DNA of 64,000 nt. It comes from Sabethes cyaneus. Lineage: Eukaryota; Arthropoda; Insecta; Diptera; Culicidae. The stretch spans positions 58,899,449 to 58,963,448 of the forward strand of contig NC_071355.1 in assembly GCF_943734655.1 (NCBI RefSeq), read 5' to 3'. The notes under the pieces were generated by a model, which was not told where the DNA came from, searched no databases, and saw only the letters and a list, made by a program, of their open reading frames with translations. The position numbers and the translations under genes are program-made. Every line of letters begins with the position of its first letter. Position 1 is the first letter of the stretch. Positions 10,855-21,113 of this stretch are shown here, in pieces.

Positions 10855-13050
10855 AGCGTCGATGACACTGGGCGAGTTTTAAGGTTGCTAGTCAGCGATT
10901 TCACGAGTGGGCGAGTTAGCGAATGCGCGAGTCATGATGACACACAAATCGGCAAGTAAGCTAGTATGCGAGGGGTTTTGATAAATCTAAAACGTATTCG
11001 GCAGCGATGCCGTACATACAAACAAATCGTTGCTAGATCACGTTTAACGTACACAATGTACAATTTACATAAAAGTTATCTCAAGTTATTTAATTCTAAC
11101 TTCTTTATAGATGTTTAATTGGTAAATATGAAGTATTACGAGGAATCACTTGAATTCACATTCACATTGCATTTACAATTTCAAAATTAGTAAAAATATT
11201 TGGCATTTCTGGTGCTATAAAATTAAATAAATTAAAAACCCCCTCGCTGCGGCGCTAGTTACTCCAGGGGGGATCTTTTGCTGTCAAATTCCATACATGT
11301 GTGCGTTACCGCAGATGGTGTTTGGTCCATGACGTTTGTACTGTCATGGACCAAACAGCGCACAGAGGAGTAACTAGAGCAAAAAGCTGGCCAAAATTAT
11401 TTTCTTACGTATTAAGTAATATTTCGCTCGAATATGAAATGAAACGTAAAAATAGTTAATTTTGTAACAAACTGGTGCCATTACAAGTCATTTCAATTCG
11501 CTTAATAGTGCAAATTATGCTTTTCTTCTATTCACTATTCACTATTTAGCCTTCTCCAAAACCTACAAATGCATGAGTAAATCAATGAGTATCTTGTTTG
11601 TCTCTGATTTATATAAAAAAATGACATTGGTTAATACCAAATTGTTGATACTGGAGTAGACTGATTCTTCGACACTAAATCAACGCAGATGTCTTCTCTG
11701 TGATATATAACTTCTGTTATGCAATTTATCAAATAACAATCGCGCCACACATACTATTACATACTTTACCGTCACCCAACTAACATTTTTCCTACTATTT
11801 TTGTCAGCGAATTTTGTTGAATGGGAATGTAGATTCAAATAGTGACATATTTGGAGAACAGACCTCATAATCCCTAGACATGTAGTATTGCTAGTGTGCC
11901 CATTGTATTGAAGGTGAATTATCTTGCACAGAAGATAGTACGCAACTAGATGCGAATGGTCGATATTTCCTTCAAAACAATGTGAAACATACAATTTTCA
12001 AAAGGGTCGCAAATGCCAGTCCGGACGTTTCCGGATGAGCTTTAGGTACCGATTTGTTCAGAATACCACAAAGATTCATTCCTTCATAGAATGTATGACC
12101 AGATTCTGCAAGATTAGATAACTTTTTTACCGTTGAAAAACCACAAAATTGCAAAAAAATAGTTGTTTGACAAAACTATTTAAAACAAGTCATATTTTCA
12201 AAATTTTAAATTTTTTTCCTACAAACCAGTTAGAATTACTTATGATGAACCTATGTTTTGATAAATATCCTTTGTTAATCTTTTTGTTTACTTCTGATGG
12301 AATCCGTTTCCTGATGCTTGATGATTTTTCAAAAAAATGTTTCAAATATTGTCAATGTTTGTACACCTGCCAAAACTTACAGGTATGTTTCCATGTGATT
12401 TGACTAAGAGTACTTTGTGCAGCATCTATTTAAGCATACAAAAATATATATATATTATATTAGAAGACCGAAAAAAATGTTTTTCTTATTTTGGCCAGCT
12501 TTTTGCCCTAGTTACTCCTCTGTGCAGCGTGTGATTGATTTCGAGCCAAGGGACTCGCAACTCTATTTTTGTCTGCTGCAGTTGACAGAAACTCAAACCC
12601 AAACACGCAGCGCAATTGTCGTTTGTATTGTTTTGATCCCGATAATACATTTATCTACTTTTTAGCGTAAATAAAATAAACTAAGAAACTTTTCGAAAGC
12701 TACATATACAGGCAAGAGCAGCAAATCGGTAAGAAAAAAGTAGCAAGAGCGGCATTGAAAATTATGGTCACCTGCCTGCCCCTTCACATGTGAGTTTCAC
12801 AGTTCCTTACCGATAGATCCCCCCTGAGTTACTCGCAACTATGATGCCACACAGCTAGTGAGTAGTGTGCTAGCCAACAAGCGCACACGCCATCGAGTAG
12901 CGAGTAAAGTTGAGCAGGATTCAACTTTACTCGCTACTAGCAAACAATCTGCTAGTCAGCTAGTGTGTATGATGACACAGGGCGAGTTCACGACCTACTC
13001 GCCAACTCGCTTACTAGCAACCTAAAAACTCGCCCAGTGTCATCGACGCT
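10855..13050. mobile_element. 2.2-kb non-autonomous DNA transposon with TTA target duplication
   Basis: The ends match as inverted repeats over about 37 bp starting AGCGTCGATGACACTGGGCG, with TTA directly outside both ends (10852-10854 and 13051-13053). Subterminal GGGCGAGT/GATGACAC repeats follow for about 100 bp, and a GTAAAGTTGA...TCAACTTTAC hairpin lies at 12903-12935. A 3-bp TWA duplication suggests PIF/Harbinger-like integration. There is no transposase ORF. A second element (11360-12524) is nested within, itself between AGGGGGGATCT inverted segments near 11266 and 12813. Confidence 0.82.
11360..12524. mobile_element. Nested element with long inverted ends inside the 2.2-kb transposon
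   Basis: GCACAGAGGAGTAACTAG followed by GCAAAAAGCTGGCCAAAAT at the left end (from 11360) is repeated inverted at the right end (to 12524). Roughly 40 bp of inverted repeat enclose about 1.1 kb with no credible ORF. The block at 11880-11960 is related to 36125-36195. Just left of it lies a TTTGGTCCATGAC...GTCATGGACCAAA hairpin (about 11320-11356). Confidence 0.7.
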
Positions 13051-13274
13051 TTAGTGCCGTTAAGTGCTAACACCACTTTACCAACATCGCTACACCTGCA
13101 TTCACCACATTGGTCGATATCGCCTATCGCCTGAGTGCCTGCCTGAGACTTTTGACTTTATTTTGTTTGCATTATCGGTTAACTTCCACGAGGTGAATTA
13201 TTCTTCGATTTTCTTAATTTTTAGAAAGTTGTTTCGTTAATATTCTGCATTAAGTTTCACTAAATGAATTTAGC

Positions 13275-14126
13275 ATGAAACGAAAATCTCAAGAAGGCAA
13301 CAAACCGGCGTTTGTGAGACGAAAGGTGGAATTAGTTTTCGACCCAGAAAAGAGAGCGTAAGTTTTGATATACACTTCTATAGTAAACAGAACTTAACAA
13401 TCCTAGGTATCCGTTAATTTCAGAGAGTTCCTAACTGGGTTTCACAAGCGAAAGCTACAGCGCAAAAAGGTTGCACAAAATAAGGCCCAACGACAACTGA
13501 AAGAGGAAGCTCGTAGAATCAGGGCAGAGGCAAAAAACAATGTAAAAAAGTTGTACCATTCTTACAAACCTATTCCAGAACTGTCGGAACAGGACAAAGA
13601 GGAGGAAGAATATGACACGGGAAATGTAACGGTTAAAGTTGTCGAATTATCCACAACTGAATTGGCTAAAGAGAACAATTGGATCGGTGAAAATCACAAT
13701 ACTGTGCAACAAAGTGATACAGAATGTTCAGATGATTCCTGTGATGAGATTGACTTAGAGACCATTCCTGGTATGTCATTAACTCAAGAAACGACGAAAA
13801 AATCAAAGAAAAAAGAACTAGATGAAACAGAGCATGACGATAGTGTTGAAAACGGAAAACAAACCGAAAATGATAAGTCTAAACAACGGGGTCCGCAGTT
13901 GAATCTGGAAGGTATTCGATCGAAAAAAGACCTGAATCGAAAACTCAAGCGGCACGCGCGGAAATCTATGCAGAAGAGCAAGGCATTTCAACAGTCAGTT
14001 CGAGCGCAGCAGCAGAAGCAACAGAAAAAGTCTCGCCGAGTGAAGCACTTTAAAGAAAAACATCTTAAACGCAAAGGCAAACTAGGTGACGGTAAGAATG
14101 CCGAGAAAAAAGGAAGGAGGAAATAG
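13275..14126 (+). CDS. NOL12: Nucleolar protein 12 (NOL12; Drosophila viriato homologue)
   Basis: Exon 1 (13275-13357) and exon 2 (13424-14126) are separated by a 66-base GT/AG intron and give 261 residues. The N-terminal family block is clear across the junction: ELVFDPEKRAEFLTGFHKRK followed by a basic helix (QRKKVAQNKAQRQLKEEARR). The middle is acidic (about residues 80-165). The C-terminus is strongly basic, as expected for a nucleolar RNA-binding protein (SRRVKHFKEKHLKRKGK). Members of this family act in rRNA processing and nucleolar structure. The gene is divergent from DIM1. Confidence 0.9.
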
Positions 14127-14830
14127 CTTAGTTTTGATTTAAAATATACGTTTATGCTAAACGATGAGTCTTTTAATTTTCCTATTTAAGTTTGTTTATG
14201 ACATTGGTTTATAGTTTTTTTTTCGTAACAATGCCGAAAGCAAAAAAAAGCAAAGTCAGACATTCCGTTTTCGTTACAGTACAAGAGGACCGTTTAAGTA
14301 CAGAACAACTATTGCGGGGTAAGAGCTAGTGCCTGTCGACTCTAATAGCATCTCTCAGCTGAGATTCGAGTTGGCCTCAAGGCCAACTGGGAACAATAAT
14401 GCGAAAGATGCCCGAATCATCCTTCCGTTTGAAAGACATTTTTGAATACGCTTGTGGGATCAAATGGATTAGATTCAATAGTAACGACCATTCTTCATAT
14501 GCAAGTTGCTTCATACGCTTTTTTCGATTGAGAATTTGATACGCTGCTCACAAAAATAAAAACCGATAACCATCAAAGCTATTGAAGATCTAAATAAGCC
14601 GCTTCGAAGTTGTTCGTTCGTTTATGGGACTTATTTAGTTGCGGTAACTTGTCATCAAACATGTTTCACGATTCTGTTACTTAGTAATAAGTATATTTTC
14701 TCACGACAACTTTTCTTCACTTTCCACCCATAGTCCTCGGATTCTTAGCTAGAAGAAACCAACTTAACGTTTTCGTCGTACCTTCCGCTCCAAACGATTA
14801 TATCAAACACAATACACGAACGCACCAGAT
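14127..14830. other. NOL12-RpS25 convergent intergenic region with SINE fragment
   Basis: It holds the 3' ends of both genes. A minus-strand fragment of the tRNA-derived SINE seen at 40296-40514 lies at about 14338-14395 (GACTCTAATAGC ... GAGATTCGAGTTGGC). No gene is seen in the rest. Confidence 0.6.
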
Positions 14831-15565
14831 TTATGCCACGGGATCATCTCCCTTGGTCGTACGAGTATAGATAACCTGGGCGTGGTGGTGAACTACCTGC
14901 TTGATCAATCCTGGAAGAATAATTAAAAAATGTATCCACCATCCACAACTTGAGCTAATCCTAATGAACTCACCCTTTTGACACAGCTCTCGCAGCCCGC
15001 GCTTGGCCAATGAACCACGGATCTTCAGACGTTCAGAAACAACCGACGGAGTAATCAATTTATAGGCGGGGACTTCCTTGTACAATTTTTCATAGGTTGC
15101 CTTATCGAAAAGGACCTGATTGTTTAGCTTGTCACGGACCTTTCCTTTGGACCACTTCTTCTTCTTAGCCTTTCCACCAGAGGAACCTTCCTTCTTCTTC
15201 TGGGTCTTTTGCGGCTGTTTCGCCGTTCCTTTGGTGTCCTTCTTCGGAGGCTAAAAATAATACATTTATTAAATAGGATGTTCCACATAGCTTTTTAACT
15301 AATGGTTGATTTTCGGCATCAGAGCAATAGATTGCGGCAAATGTCAAGCTTGCCACATGCAGGAAAAGTGTCGTAAACAAACTTGGACCGACAAACTAAG
15401 ACACAATTCAATGCAAATTACAAAGGAATATGAAGCTAGAGGGACATAAATTTTATATTTCCGTGATGATGTTACTCCTATTTCACCTTTTTTTATAGTT
15501 AAAATATTGCTTCGAGCCGAAAAACACAGTTTTTTTTAAATTATTGATCGACAACAACCTACCAT
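14831..15565 (-). CDS. RpS25: Ribosomal protein S25 (eS25)
   Basis: Three exons on the minus strand: 15565-15563 (only the ATG), 15250-14974 and 14910-14831, giving 119 residues. The protein starts MPPKKDTKGTAKQPQ and has the basic KAKKKKWSKGKVRDKLNNQ stretch, the winged-helix core (VPAYKLITPSVVSERLKIRG) and the C-terminal HHHAQVIYTRTTKGDD. It is a component of the 40S subunit near the head. ATG|GTAGGT gives a consensus donor, and exon 2 opens in frame after a TTTTTAG acceptor. Keeping only the start codon in exon 1 puts most of intron 1 (312 bases) close to the promoter. Confidence 0.97.
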
Positions 15566-15686
15566 ATTGGCAAAATTACTTCGAAAGAACGTCCACCGAC
15601 GATCGGTGACAGCAGGAAACAGTCGAACGCATGCTTTGACATTAGGTTTTTACAAACGCACATAGGTCATAGAATGTGCTGCCAGA

Positions 15687-16906
15687 TAGAGTGACTAATA
15701 CTACAGCAAAGTTTCGTTAATTGGTGGTTCGTTAATTGGGCGGTTCGTTAATTGGGTGCTCGCTAATTGGGCTATGTGACAACTTGAATGTCAAAATTGT
15801 ATGGAATTTTCGAGTTTAGAAATTTCTAACAACTGTCAGTCGGCCCAATTAGCGAATCAGCTGGAGTGCAGTCGTGGCCCAATTAACGAATTCAGGCTGT
15901 ATATGTATATACACGGTAAAAAATCGTCACGCCTATTTCAAGTGCGTTTGCACTTGATTCAGTCTGACACTTTGCACTATCCAGCTTTTTACGAGCCATA
16001 ATGGCGGACGCGTTCGTAATATTTGAACAGCATTTTTGACATTTCCCTAATACGTCGCACGTTTTCTTTCCGTACATTCCTTTAGTTTTACCGTGAACAC
16101 GCGGAAAGAAAACGTGCGATGTATTAGGGAAATGTCAAAAATGCTGTTCAAATATTACGAACACGTCCGCCATTATGGCTCGTAAAAAGCTGGATAAATT
16201 GAAGTGATTTACCTTTGATTTTCAGGTGATTCTCAATTTGTAATTATCACCACTGTCTTTATCCATTGAATTCGAAATTGTTTGCATTTCTCAAATGTCA
16301 AAAATGTGCATGTCAGTAAGAAACAGTCACAAACTCGCGGCAGCAGTGAAATTCTGCATTTTAAGTGAGAAGAATATTATCCAATAGAATCATTTATGTG
16401 CTCTTCAGGGTGAGTATAAAAGGAATTATAACTGTGATTTAAATTTATTAATAACCATTTGATTTTAAGGTCACGGAGCTGATTCCAAGTACCGGGCAGG
16501 CCAAACACAATGAAGATTGTCACATGCAACCGGTATTCACCGTTCGGAAACGTTTTTGTGGAGGGTGTAGTGCAACTGACGCTTCTTCATTATACATTAC
16601 ATGGTATTTATGTAAGGCATTTAAATTGTTAAAATTGTAATTTGCAAGCATTGTAAATAAAAAAATTATAATAAATAGTACCACTATCATTGACATTATT
16701 GACTGTTCAGTTTCAAACCACAGCAGATGAACAAAAATGTATAAAAACATTCCAATTGAAGTGCTTTTCTGTTGATTTCATCATGTTTTGTATTAATTCA
16801 ATTCAAGAGATCTGCATTTCGGATTGTACTCTTTGGCAAGTAGTGCGAATTCAAAGGTAAATCACTTTTCTTCAACGTAATCTTTTTTTACCGTGTAGTC
16901 ACTCTA
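15687..16906. mobile_element. 1.22-kb hAT-like non-autonomous element with nested hairpin MITE
   Basis: The ends TAGAGTGACTA and TAGTCACTCTA are flanked by an exact 8-bp direct repeat CTGCCAGA (15679-15686 and 16907-16914). Inside are GTTCGTTAATTGGGC repeats at 15717-15772 that recur inverted at 15840-15893, and a complete 219-bp hairpin MITE (15978-16196). No transposase is seen. The left end lies 122 bases from the RpS25 start codon, so the element is in the promoter region of that gene. A smaller element with the same TAGAGTGACT end lies at 27497-27680. Confidence 0.8.
15978..16196. mobile_element. 219-bp near-perfect hairpin MITE (complete copy)
   Basis: TATCCAGCTTTTTACGAGCC at the left is mirrored by its complement at the right. 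The two arms, each about 100 bp, pair almost perfectly around a short loop near 16085. Ends plus TA flanks suggest Tc1/mariner-type mobilisation. Further full or partial copies lie at 3340-3476, 17659-17903 and 18112-18405, with end fragments at about 5839-5872 and 17992-18046. Confidence 0.9.
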
Positions 16907-17154
16907 CTGCCAGATTATAATCGTATTTGATTTTTAACCATTATACACTGAAAGAAAACCTGCACATTGCTAAATATTATAATATCCACCTTTTCGCGTG
17001 CTTAATGGCGGATAGTGGGCGCAACTTTTGGAAAATATTTCATGCTTTCGGCAACTTTTCTAACGTACGCTTGACAGTTTTGCAAGGGGAAAATGTCAAC
17101 AGGACGTGAGCAGAGTTGCCAAAAGCATGTTATTTTTCCGTTAGTTGTACCCAC

Positions 17155-17658
17155 AAACCATAAAGCCCTATAAATGTATATCTTTATAGGGCTTTAACTA
17201 GCCGCCATTAGGCACGCGAAAAGGTCGATAAAGTGTTTTGCACCAAAAACAAGAAGACTGGCATCTCTTCCTCGCACCCATACAAATATGACAAGCAACA
17301 GAAGCAACAGCGTACCCGTCTCGACCAAAGTTGAAGCCATGGGTACGTGTATTGGGGGAAAAAGTTGTGTGCCAGCGTGGCAATGCATTGCATACATTTT
17401 TGTGTACAATTCACCATAGAAAAAATTCTTGCCTCCAAAAACCTTCACATGTCAAATTTGGTTCCATTTGCTTGATTAGTTTTCGAGTTATGCAGAAATT
17501 TGTGTTGCAGCCCGCCTTCCTCTTAGTGGGGGAGGGGTCTCTAACCATCATAAGAACCTTCCCTGGCCCAAAAACCTCTACATGCAAATTTTCACGCCGA
17601 TTGGTTCAGTACTTTTCGATTCCCGACAGACAAACAGACAGAAATCCATTTTTATCGG
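17155..17658. repeat. Interspersed repeat segment (small palindrome plus unknown repeat)
   Basis: AAAGCCCTATAAA...TTTATAGGGCTTT (17160-17204) is a small palindrome related to the interior of the 194-bp hAT MITEs. 17430-17480 (CAAATTTGGTTCCATTTGCTTG) is related to 39305-39335. The segment ends in a CAGACAAACAGACAGAAATC tail-like sequence. It may be the 3' part of an unidentified retroelement. Confidence 0.45.
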
Positions 17659-17903
17659 TATCCAGCTTTTTACGAGCCATAATGGCGGATATGTTCGTAA
17701 TATTTGAATGGCATCTTTGACATTTCACTAATACATCGCACGTCTTGTTTCCGCGCGTTCACGGTAAAACTAAAGGAATGTACGGAAAGAAAACGTGCGA
17801 TGTATCCAGCTTTTTACGAGCCATAATGGCAGATGTGTTCGTAATATTTGAACAGCATTCTTGACATTTCCTTAATACATCGCACGTTTTCTTTCCGTAC
17901 ATT
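17659..17903. mobile_element. Two partial hairpin MITEs, one inserted into the other
   Basis: A first copy (17659-17802) is cut at its internal GCGATGTA by a second copy starting TATCCAGC at 17803. The second copy is itself truncated near 17903. Insertion occurred at a TA dinucleotide, matching the family's flanks. Confidence 0.8.
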
Positions 17904-18111
17904 TATGACCAATAATAACGACTGGCTGCAGTTGACAGTTCGAACTGGCTGCATTTGACGTTGGATTTTTTCTTATCCGAGAATCTCTCTCAGGTAAAAA
18001 GCTGGATACCATCTGCTATTCTGGCTCGTAAAAAGCTAAATATTATTTTCTTACCTGTTACCTGTTCTTACCCCTAAATTTCAACGCACTGTTCAAATAG
18101 TATAATAAATC

Positions 18112-18405
18112 TATCCTGCTTTTACGAGTCATAATGGCGGACGTGTTCGTAATATTTGAACAGCATTTTTGACATTTCACTTATCCAGCTTTTTACGAGC
18201 CATAATGGCGAACGTGTTCGTAATATTTGAACAGCAATTTTAACATTTCCTAAATACGTTGCACGTTTTCTTTCCGCATGTTCCTTATTACCGTGAACGT
18301 TCGGAAAGAAAACGTGCGATGTGTTTCGGAAATGTCAAAAATGCTGTTCAAATATTACGAACACAGATTATTCGGTCCGCCTTTATGGTTCGTAAAACGC
18401 TGGAC
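18112..18405. mobile_element. Hairpin MITE inserted into another copy of itself
   Basis: A partial copy (18112-18181) is interrupted at TA by a complete copy (18182-18405) whose two arms are well conserved, ending ACGCTGGA. This is the second independent self-insertion in 700 bp. Confidence 0.8.
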
Positions 18406-18429
18406 AGCAATGTGCAGATAAATATGAAG

Positions 18430-18567
18430 ATAGAATTAACACAAGGGCGAATGTCGCAAGCGTAAAACAACCGAGTGAGGGTTGATTTTCTTATGCTGGT
18501 CCAGCAAAAATTAACTCTCACCCGGTTTGTTTACATTTGCGACATTCGCCCTTTTGTTAATTCTATC
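18430..18567. mobile_element. 138-bp hairpin MITE of a different family
   Basis: GATAGAATTAACACAAGGGC pairs with the right end, which runs GCCCTTTTGTTAATTCTATC. Arms of about 60 bp share GGGCGAATGTCGCAA. No coding capacity. It lies upstream of the ZnT7 gene. Confidence 0.75.
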
Positions 18568-19210
18568 TAGATATCTTTCCGTGTAGCATTGTTACGTGAT
18601 TTTTAAATCAACTTTTGAAACGCATCCCAAATTGTACAAACGCAAACTTTTGACAGATGATAGTTGCATCAATCCGAAAAATCATCGCCCAGTGTCAGTC
18701 AGTGCTGCTGTCGCGGTCTCGTATCGCCTGTGTCGTTGATTGATCTCTTCAACATTTGAGACAGCCGAAATTTTGATATATGCTCGCAGTGTTACGTTAA
18801 TTCGGTAAATTTCCCCAGAAAATGTACCGCAATTGTGCTAATACTTTATTCGTCAAGTAGTCTTCACTACAGTCGGTAGTTTTGCTCGTTTTCAGGTAAG
18901 CTATTGCGAACGATTAGTTTCTGTGTCGCCTAAAACTTTCATGTTTTCCGAGTTGTAATTGCTTTGAAGAAGGGATTGAACACGTATGCAATGCGTAATG
19001 ATTGTTTATCATTCTGAAGGACTGCCTAATTTTTTTTTTCAATCACACGTTCATTTTCAACTAGGTATTCCGTTGACTGATAAGAGATTTTATCATTTCA
19101 GCAGTTAGTTCAATCAAAGCTAGCATATAACTCATCACTGGTGAATCTTCGTAGAAAATAAAATAAACAATTTTAGTTGAAATCTGTTACGATCAGACAT
19201 CGGCTTGAAG
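18568..19210 (+). promoter_or_regulatory. Presumed promoter and 5' UTR (with intron) of ZnT7 gene
   Basis: A consensus donor TTTTCAG|GTAAGC at about 18896 and an acceptor TATCATTTCAG at about 19102 would remove an intron from the 5' UTR before the ATG at 19211. This is inferred from splice motifs only. Confidence 0.4.
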
Positions 19211-20400
19211 ATGCTGCCTTTAACCCATAAAGATTCTCGGGGATTCACCTACAAAGTACGAGAAAAGTTTAACAGCTTATCGCGGCTTATACTGTCCGAC
19301 CGGAACTCTAGAAACCTGTTTCTTTTTCTATTGCTAAATTTGAGTTTTGCTTTCGTGGAACTCATGTACGGAATTTGGACTAACAGTTTAGGTAAGATTT
19401 ACGTGAAGCTTCTTTATCCGAATGCAAATTATATTAAATATTTTTAATCTCTTCAGGTCTAATTTCGGATTCGTTCCATATGTTCTTCGATTGCACTGGT
19501 TTGTTGGCCGGATTAGCGGCATCTGTTATTACCAAATGGAAAGCAAATGACAAATATTCCTACGGCTATGTACGTGCAGAAGTGTTGGCTGGCTTTGTCA
19601 ACAGTTTGTTTCTGCTGTTTATTGCATTTTTCATCATGTCCGAGGCGGTTGAGCGTGCCATCGAACCACCGGAGGTTAAGCATGAGCGGCTGTTTGTAGT
19701 ATCCGTCCTCGGACTATTAGTGAATCTGGTCGGAATCTATGCGTTCCAACACGGCGGTCATGGGCACTCGCATGGTGGAGGGGGTCATGGCCATAGTCAC
19801 GGTGGAGGTGGCCACGGACATTCTCACGGTCACAGCGATACGAATCATTTGCTGGCTAACCACAACCACCATGGCCACAGCCACGGGGGTGACGACCATC
19901 ATCACGGAGGCGGTGGATCGACTTCGATTGGCGTGGAACAACCGATCTCCTCCAATAACTCGCAGATAATGCGTGGCGTCTTCCTTCATATTCTAGCCGA
20001 TACGCTCGGATCGGTTGGAGTTATCATTTCTGCAGTATTGATGCAACTGTTTGGCTGGATGCGAGCGGATCCTATTTGCAGTATGTTTATCGCTCTGACG
20101 ATCGGCGTCAGCACGCTTTCGTTGATCAAAGAGTCGGTTATGATACTTATGCAGCGCCAACCGGTAGCCTTGGACAGACAGCTGATACAGTGCTATCAGA
20201 AAGTCACAGGATTGGCGGGAGTATACAGTGTTCAAGAGCCTCACTTTTGGACGCTCTGTAGTGATGTGTACGTGGGCGCCATTAAGTTAGAAGTATCCAA
20301 GAACGTGGATCCCCGCTATGTGGTGCAACACACCCGGATGATCTTCGAGGCTATCGGAGTGCGGCAGATCTACATTCAGCTTGACTATGCAGCAATGTGA
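19211..20400 (+). CDS. SLC30A7: Zinc transporter ZnT7 (SLC30A7; Drosophila ZnT86D homologue)
   Basis: Exons 19211-19391 and 19457-20400, separated by a 65-base intron, give 374 residues. The family imports Zn2+ from the cytosol into the Golgi/early secretory pathway in exchange for protons. Six membrane segments are visible. The intramembrane zinc site HxxxD appears twice: HMFFD at 68-72 and HILAD at 238-242. Between segments 4 and 5 lies a His/Gly-rich loop (about 159-218) of GHGHSHGG-type repeats, as in ZnT5/7. The C-terminal cytoplasmic domain follows (GVYSVQEPHFWTLCSDVYVG). The start is the ATG giving MLPLTHKDSRGF. An AATAAA lies at about 20567. Confidence 0.95.
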
Positions 20401-21113
20401 TAGATTGGTTTCGAGGGGATTCAAATGAGTATTTTTCCGTTCTGCCTGTTAAGTGTGCTTGTGCAACCTTTTCTGTTTTTTTAGAAAAAGGGATGTCAAG
20501 TTTTCACCGTTGAAATGAGTGCGCGTGTGTGTCAAAATACCGGTTTGAAACCGATCGACTGTTGAGAATAAAAATACTGCATTTTGACCTTAAACCTGAT
20601 AGTAGAACAAGCGTAACTACCGAAAACATACTGTTAGTGAGCAAGACACACTAAAATTTATTTGGGGGGCCTCTTTTAGGGTTGTCAGAAAGAATTGTGA
20701 GGTTCTGACACTCTGAAAATTATTTATAAATCTTCTGAAACAGAATTACAAAGATTAAGGACATAATTTTTTTATATTTTATTTCAATAGAAGTAGTTAG
20801 CCCCAATTCAGTGGTTGAATAATTGTTACATCCGAAATTTAATTTTTGGGACTTTCTAGTAGAGTACGACGCATCTTTTTTCGCTCGATTTGGGATGAAA
20901 TTGGAACCTCTTGAATAAGGCTGCAAATTTACTTGGGTGATTAGAAGATTAAAAGAAAAACTATTAGGTACGGAGTGATTTGTGGTTAGGGCGTAAGAAG
21001 GTAATCCTATTCTACCAATTCATTCGCACATTTGACTTTGCTGGTAATAATAGAGCATTTGTTTATATTTTATCTGAATTATCTCGAATATTGTTCCCAA
21101 ATTATAATTAATA
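20401..21113. other. ZnT7 3' region and intergenic
   Basis: It contains the probable ZnT7 polyadenylation signal (AATAAA, about 20567) and AT-rich sequence up to the NANS stop. No gene or clear repeat was recognised. Confidence 0.5.

Noticed and set aside
16520..16750. Hydrophobic minus-strand frame inside the 1.22-kb hAT-like element
   Set aside because: AT-rich low-complexity hydrophobic translation with no transposase motif.
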